Shown: positions 6,365 through 8,890 of the stretch, piece by piece
Position numbering within the stretch: the stretch's first letter is position 1
Layout of the letters: each line of letters opens with the position of its first letter
From: Acidobacteriota bacterium
GTDB taxonomy: Bacteria; Acidobacteriota; Terriglobia; UBA7540
Assembly (NCBI GenBank): GCA_003165615.1
Contig: PLWR01000185.1
Coordinates: forward strand, 1-8,890
Length of the DNA stretch: 8,890 nucleotides
Direction of reading: 5' to 3'
The notes under the pieces: model-generated
Databases searched by the model: none
The model's input: the letters and a program-made list of their open reading frames with translations, nothing else
What the model was told of the DNA's origin: nothing
Translations under genes and position numbers: made by a program

Positions 6365-7351
6365 CTTCTGACTGGGGCTACCGGTTACCTTGGCTCGGGA
6401 ATCGCCCGCGAACTCATGGCGCGGCGCAAACCCTTCCGGGTTTTGGTGCGTGACCCGAAGCGCCTGGGATTCGACCCCGCGGCGTGCCACTGCGAGGTAG
6501 CCCTCGGCGATTTGCGCGACCGCGAAGCGTTACGCTCAGCACTCCAAGGCGTGGACGCGGTAATTCATACCGCAGCACTGGTCAAGATGTGGGTGCGCGA
6601 CCGGCGCGATTTCCGGCGCGTCAATGTGGAGGGATTGCAGAACTTGCTGCAAGCCGCTGAACAGGCGGGTGTGAAACGGGTCGTCTACACCTCCTCGTTC
6701 ATGGCGCTGGGGCCGTCAGCGGATGTGAACGCTAACGAGTCGCTGCGCCATACCGGACCATATTCCGATGCCTATGAGGAATCCAAGGCACGCGCCCTCG
6801 AATGGGTGCGCGACGAGGGGCGGCGCCGGGTGCCCGTGATCGTAACGTTTCCCGGCGTCATCTACGGCCCGGGGCCAAGAACCGAGGGCAACCTGGTGGG
6901 CGGAATGATCGACCAGTACCTTGCTGGAAAATTTCCGGGATTGCTCGGGTCGGGGGAACAACGCTGGAGCTTTGCGTTCATGGCCAACGTTGTGAACGCG
7001 CATTTGGCCGCACTCACGAAGGGAAAAGCGGGGGAAGAATATCTGCTGGGCGGCGATAATCGCTCACTCAATGATTTCTTCCACGTCCTGGCGGATTTCA
7101 CGCACGTCCGGCGGCCGATTCGCCATCTCCCTTTCGCCGTCGGGAAAATTGTGGGCGCTTTGGAAACCATGCGCGCCCGCGCTTTCGGCCACGCTCCCCA
7201 ACTCACTCCCGGCGTCGTCGAGGTTTTTAAGCACGATTGGGTCTACTCCAGCGCCAAGGCGATTCGCGACATTGATTACTGGGTGGCGCCCCTGGAAGAA
7301 GGTCTGCTAAAAACGCTGGCGGAAAGAACACCAGCGGTCATCCCTCGATAA
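6359..7351 (+). CDS. Extended SDR oxidoreductase, farnesol-dehydrogenase/HpnA-like
   Basis: A 330-residue NAD(P)-dependent enzyme. The Rossmann motif TGATGYLG (5-12) sits at the N-terminus, Asp51 follows beta-3, the catalytic Ser is in YTSSF (110-114), and the YxxxK pair is Tyr139/Lys143. Arg31 after beta-2 could favour NADP, but that is weak evidence. The family includes dihydroflavonol reductases, HpnA and plant farnesol dehydrogenase. The stretches NVEGLQNLL, YTSSFMALG, PGVIYGPG and LGSGEQRWSF followed by HLAALTKGKAGEEYLLGG recall the farnesol dehydrogenase sequence especially well (comparison from memory). I start at the ATG at 6359, inside the GATC palindrome, because it lies directly before the Rossmann fold; an in-frame TTG at 6308 would only translate the repeat. 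No Shine-Dalgarno is visible. The substrate is inferred to be a prenyl alcohol or aldehyde, given the neighbours. Confidence 0.85.
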   Translation: MILLTGATGYLGSGIARELMARRKPFRVLVRDPKRLGFDPAACHCEVALGDLRDREALRSALQGVDAVIHTAALVKMWVRDRRDFRRVNVEGLQNLLQAAEQAGVKRVVYTSSFMALGPSADVNANESLRHTGPYSDAYEESKARALEWVRDEGRRRVPVIVTFPGVIYGPGPRTEGNLVGGMIDQYLAGKFPGLLGSGEQRWSFAFMANVVNAHLAALTKGKAGEEYLLGGDNRSLNDFFHVLADFTHVRRPIRHLPFAVGKIVGALETMRARAFGHAPQLTPGVVEVFKHDWVYSSAKAIRDIDYWVAPLEEGLLKTLAERTPAVIPR

Positions 7352-7389
7352 ACCCATTGAGGGCGACATAATACAAAGGTACTTCTCGA

Positions 7390-7444
7390 GTAGCGCCGGC
7401 ATCTTGCCGGCACCGGAAAATGCCCCGACAGGTCGGGGCGCTAC
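7390..7444. repeat. 55-bp element folding as a three-way junction
   Basis: The outer arms GTAGCGCC (7390-7397) and GGCGCTAC (7437-7444) are perfect. They enclose GCCGGC-ATCTT-GCCGGC (7395-7411) and CCCCGA-CAGG-TCGGGG (7423-7438), so the element can fold as a stem with two hairpins; a few junction bases are shared between outer and inner stems. It fills half of the gap before the kinase-fusion gene, ends 5 bp before the preferred ATG at 7450, and contains the alternative ATG at 7420. It looks like a dispersed intergenic repeat. Confidence 0.65.
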
Positions 7445-7449
7445 AGAAC

Positions 7450-8817
7450 ATGCCGGAAATCTCCACATCCGTCGCCACGCCGAGCGCGCCTATTCTCTCC
7501 ACGCGCAAGATCGTGCACATGTCCATGCTGATCTTCGCGTTCCTGCTGCCCTACCTCACCTGGAAGCAAGCCGCAGGATGCGCTCTGCTGGCGCTCCTCT
7601 TCAATGTCGTGGTTCTGCCCCGCATAGGGGCGGACCTGCGCAAGAGTCCCGCCAGCGCGCCCGGTTCGGGGGTCTGGACCGGCATTGTCATCTATCCCAT
7701 CTCGGTGCTGGCCCTGGTTCTTCTTTACCGCCGCGACCTGCGCATTGTTGGCGCAACCTGGGCCATCATGGCGTTGGGAGATGGCATGGCGAGCGTCACC
7801 GGCGGCGCGTTGCGCGGCCCGGCGCTCCCCTGGAATCGCGAAAAGACGTGGTCAGGGTTTCTGGGATTCCTCGTGGCGGGCACGGCAGGCGCTTACGTTC
7901 TGCTGTGCTGGATCCCACCCGCCATTGCCCCCGTCGTCGCCCTGAACATTGCCGCGGCCACGACGCTGGTGGGCGCAATCGTCGAGTCGGCCCCAATTCG
8001 TCTGGATGACAACGCCACGGTTCCGCTGGTGGCGGGCGCCTTCATGTATTGCCTGTGCTTCGTTGAGCGCAGCGCGCTCGACAGCAATTTGCCCTTCCTC
8101 GGCCGGCGCATTGTCCTGGCGGCGGCCATCAATCTGGCGCTGGCGGCTTTGGCCCTCAGCCTGAAGATGGTCAATCGCTCCGGCGCAATCTGCGGATTCC
8201 TGCTGGGCGTGGCGGTCTATCTGGGTTATGGCTACAAGAGCTTTCTCTTGATGTTCACCTTCTTCGCCATCGGGTCCGTAGCCACTCGACTTGGCTATGC
8301 GCGCAAAGCCGCGCGTGGCATTGCCGAGAAACGCAGGGGCGCACGGAGTTGGCGCGAAGCCGCGGCGAACTCCCTGGCGGGGGCGTTCTTCTCGCTCCTG
8401 GTCATCACCACGCACCATGCAGGCGCCTTTCTGATCGCGTTGATCGCGGCGTTTGCGGAAGCCACGGGCGACACCGTTTCCAGCGAAATCGGTCAATGGA
8501 TTGCTGGCCGCGCCTATCTGATCACCACGTTTCGACCTGTACCGGTGGGTGAAAACGGCGGCGTCTCCGGTCAAGGCAGCATCGCGGGCTTGCTGGCTTC
8601 CGCACTGGTTGTGGCGATTGCCTTCGCGCTGGGCTTGTGCGGAAAAGGCGGCGCCACCATTGCTTTTGCCGCCGCGGTGGCCGGAAACCTGCTCGATAGC
8701 CTGCTGGGCGCGACCATCGAACGGCGCGGCTTGGTCACCAACGGCATCGTGAATTTTGCCGGCACCAGCTTTGCCGGCATGATGGCGCTTTTTATTGCCT
8801 TGCGCATCGGATTCTAG
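7450..8817 (+). CDS. Fusion of phytol/dolichol-kinase-like (VTE5-like) and DUF92 (VTE6-like) membrane domains
   Basis: A 455-residue membrane protein with about 14 hydrophobic helices. Residues 20-215 resemble phytol/dolichol kinases, which use CTP to phosphorylate a prenyl alcohol: LGDGMASVTGG (109-119) with Asp111, NREKTWSG (129-136) with Lys132, then Glu179 and DDNATVPL (186-193). Residues 225-455 are DUF92, the family of plant VTE6, assigned as phytyl-phosphate kinase: NRSGAICGFLLG (242-253), EATGDTVSSEIG (337-348), RPVPVGENGGVSGQG (362-376) and LDSLLGATIERRG (415-427). Both active-site signatures look whole, so one protein could make phytol, or a similar alcohol, into its diphosphate in two steps. 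I prefer the ATG at 7450 to that at 7420, which lies inside a repeat; neither has a Shine-Dalgarno. The upstream prenyltransferase would be the natural user of the product. Substrate length is unknown. Confidence 0.88.
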   Translation: MPEISTSVATPSAPILSTRKIVHMSMLIFAFLLPYLTWKQAAGCALLALLFNVVVLPRIGADLRKSPASAPGSGVWTGIVIYPISVLALVLLYRRDLRIVGATWAIMALGDGMASVTGGALRGPALPWNREKTWSGFLGFLVAGTAGAYVLLCWIPPAIAPVVALNIAAATTLVGAIVESAPIRLDDNATVPLVAGAFMYCLCFVERSALDSNLPFLGRRIVLAAAINLALAALALSLKMVNRSGAICGFLLGVAVYLGYGYKSFLLMFTFFAIGSVATRLGYARKAARGIAEKRRGARSWREAAANSLAGAFFSLLVITTHHAGAFLIALIAAFAEATGDTVSSEIGQWIAGRAYLITTFRPVPVGENGGVSGQGSIAGLLASALVVAIAFALGLCGKGGATIAFAAAVAGNLLDSLLGATIERRGLVTNGIVNFAGTSFAGMMALFIALRIGF

Positions 8818-8890
8818 AAGGGTAGCCAGGGGGACCTTATCGACTGGCCGATGCTTGCCCAGACACTTACTGAGCGCTGCATAATACAGT

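Noticed and set aside
7420..7449. Upstream ATG adding 10 residues to the kinase fusion
   Set aside because: It lies inside an intergenic repeat, and the added residues have no family support; it cannot be fully excluded.
7852..8574. 240-residue minus-strand open frame within the kinase-fusion gene
   Set aside because: Composition is typical of a shadow frame, and it lies wholly opposite conserved VTE5-like and DUF92 motifs.

Overview
The window reads as chromosomal DNA of a GC-rich, probably uncultured soil-type bacterium, most likely Acidobacteriota. The case rests on a PknB-type kinase fused to a TolB/PD40 beta-propeller, an architecture strongly expanded in that phylum, and on intergenic regions full of short tandem and inverted repeats. 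The lineage is an inference, because the window has no rRNA, tRNA or ribosomal marker. I see no CRISPR array, transposase, integrase or phage gene.

Layout. Bases 54-165 hold a C/G-rich inverted repeat. Bases 232-1305 (+) encode a LolD/MacB-type ABC ATPase fused to a DtxR-like metal-sensor region. Bases 1306-1729 are non-coding: a G-quadruplex-type run, a heptamer repeat, and a near-consensus promoter with an embedded inverted repeat. Bases 1730-4381 (+) encode the membrane-anchored Ser/Thr kinase. A small double zinc-ribbon protein lies convergently at 4597-4920 (-). Bases 4921-5347 are non-coding and include a 17-bp palindrome, a stem-loop and a 108-bp MITE-like inverted repeat.

Bases 5348-8817 (+) hold three co-directional genes: a UbiA-family prenyltransferase, an extended SDR that resembles plant farnesol dehydrogenase, and a membrane protein fusing a phytol/dolichol-kinase-like domain (VTE5-like) to a DUF92/VTE6-like domain. 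The gaps between them are about 97 bp and each is filled by a structured repeat. Together they suggest salvage of a prenyl alcohol: oxidation of the alcohol, or two successive phosphorylations to the diphosphate, which the UbiA enzyme could then attach to an acceptor. This is the strongest candidate for an under-described system here. The second is the ABC-ATPase/DtxR fusion, whose winged-helix part looks too short to be a normal DNA reader. The first 53 and last 73 bases hold nothing I can assign.
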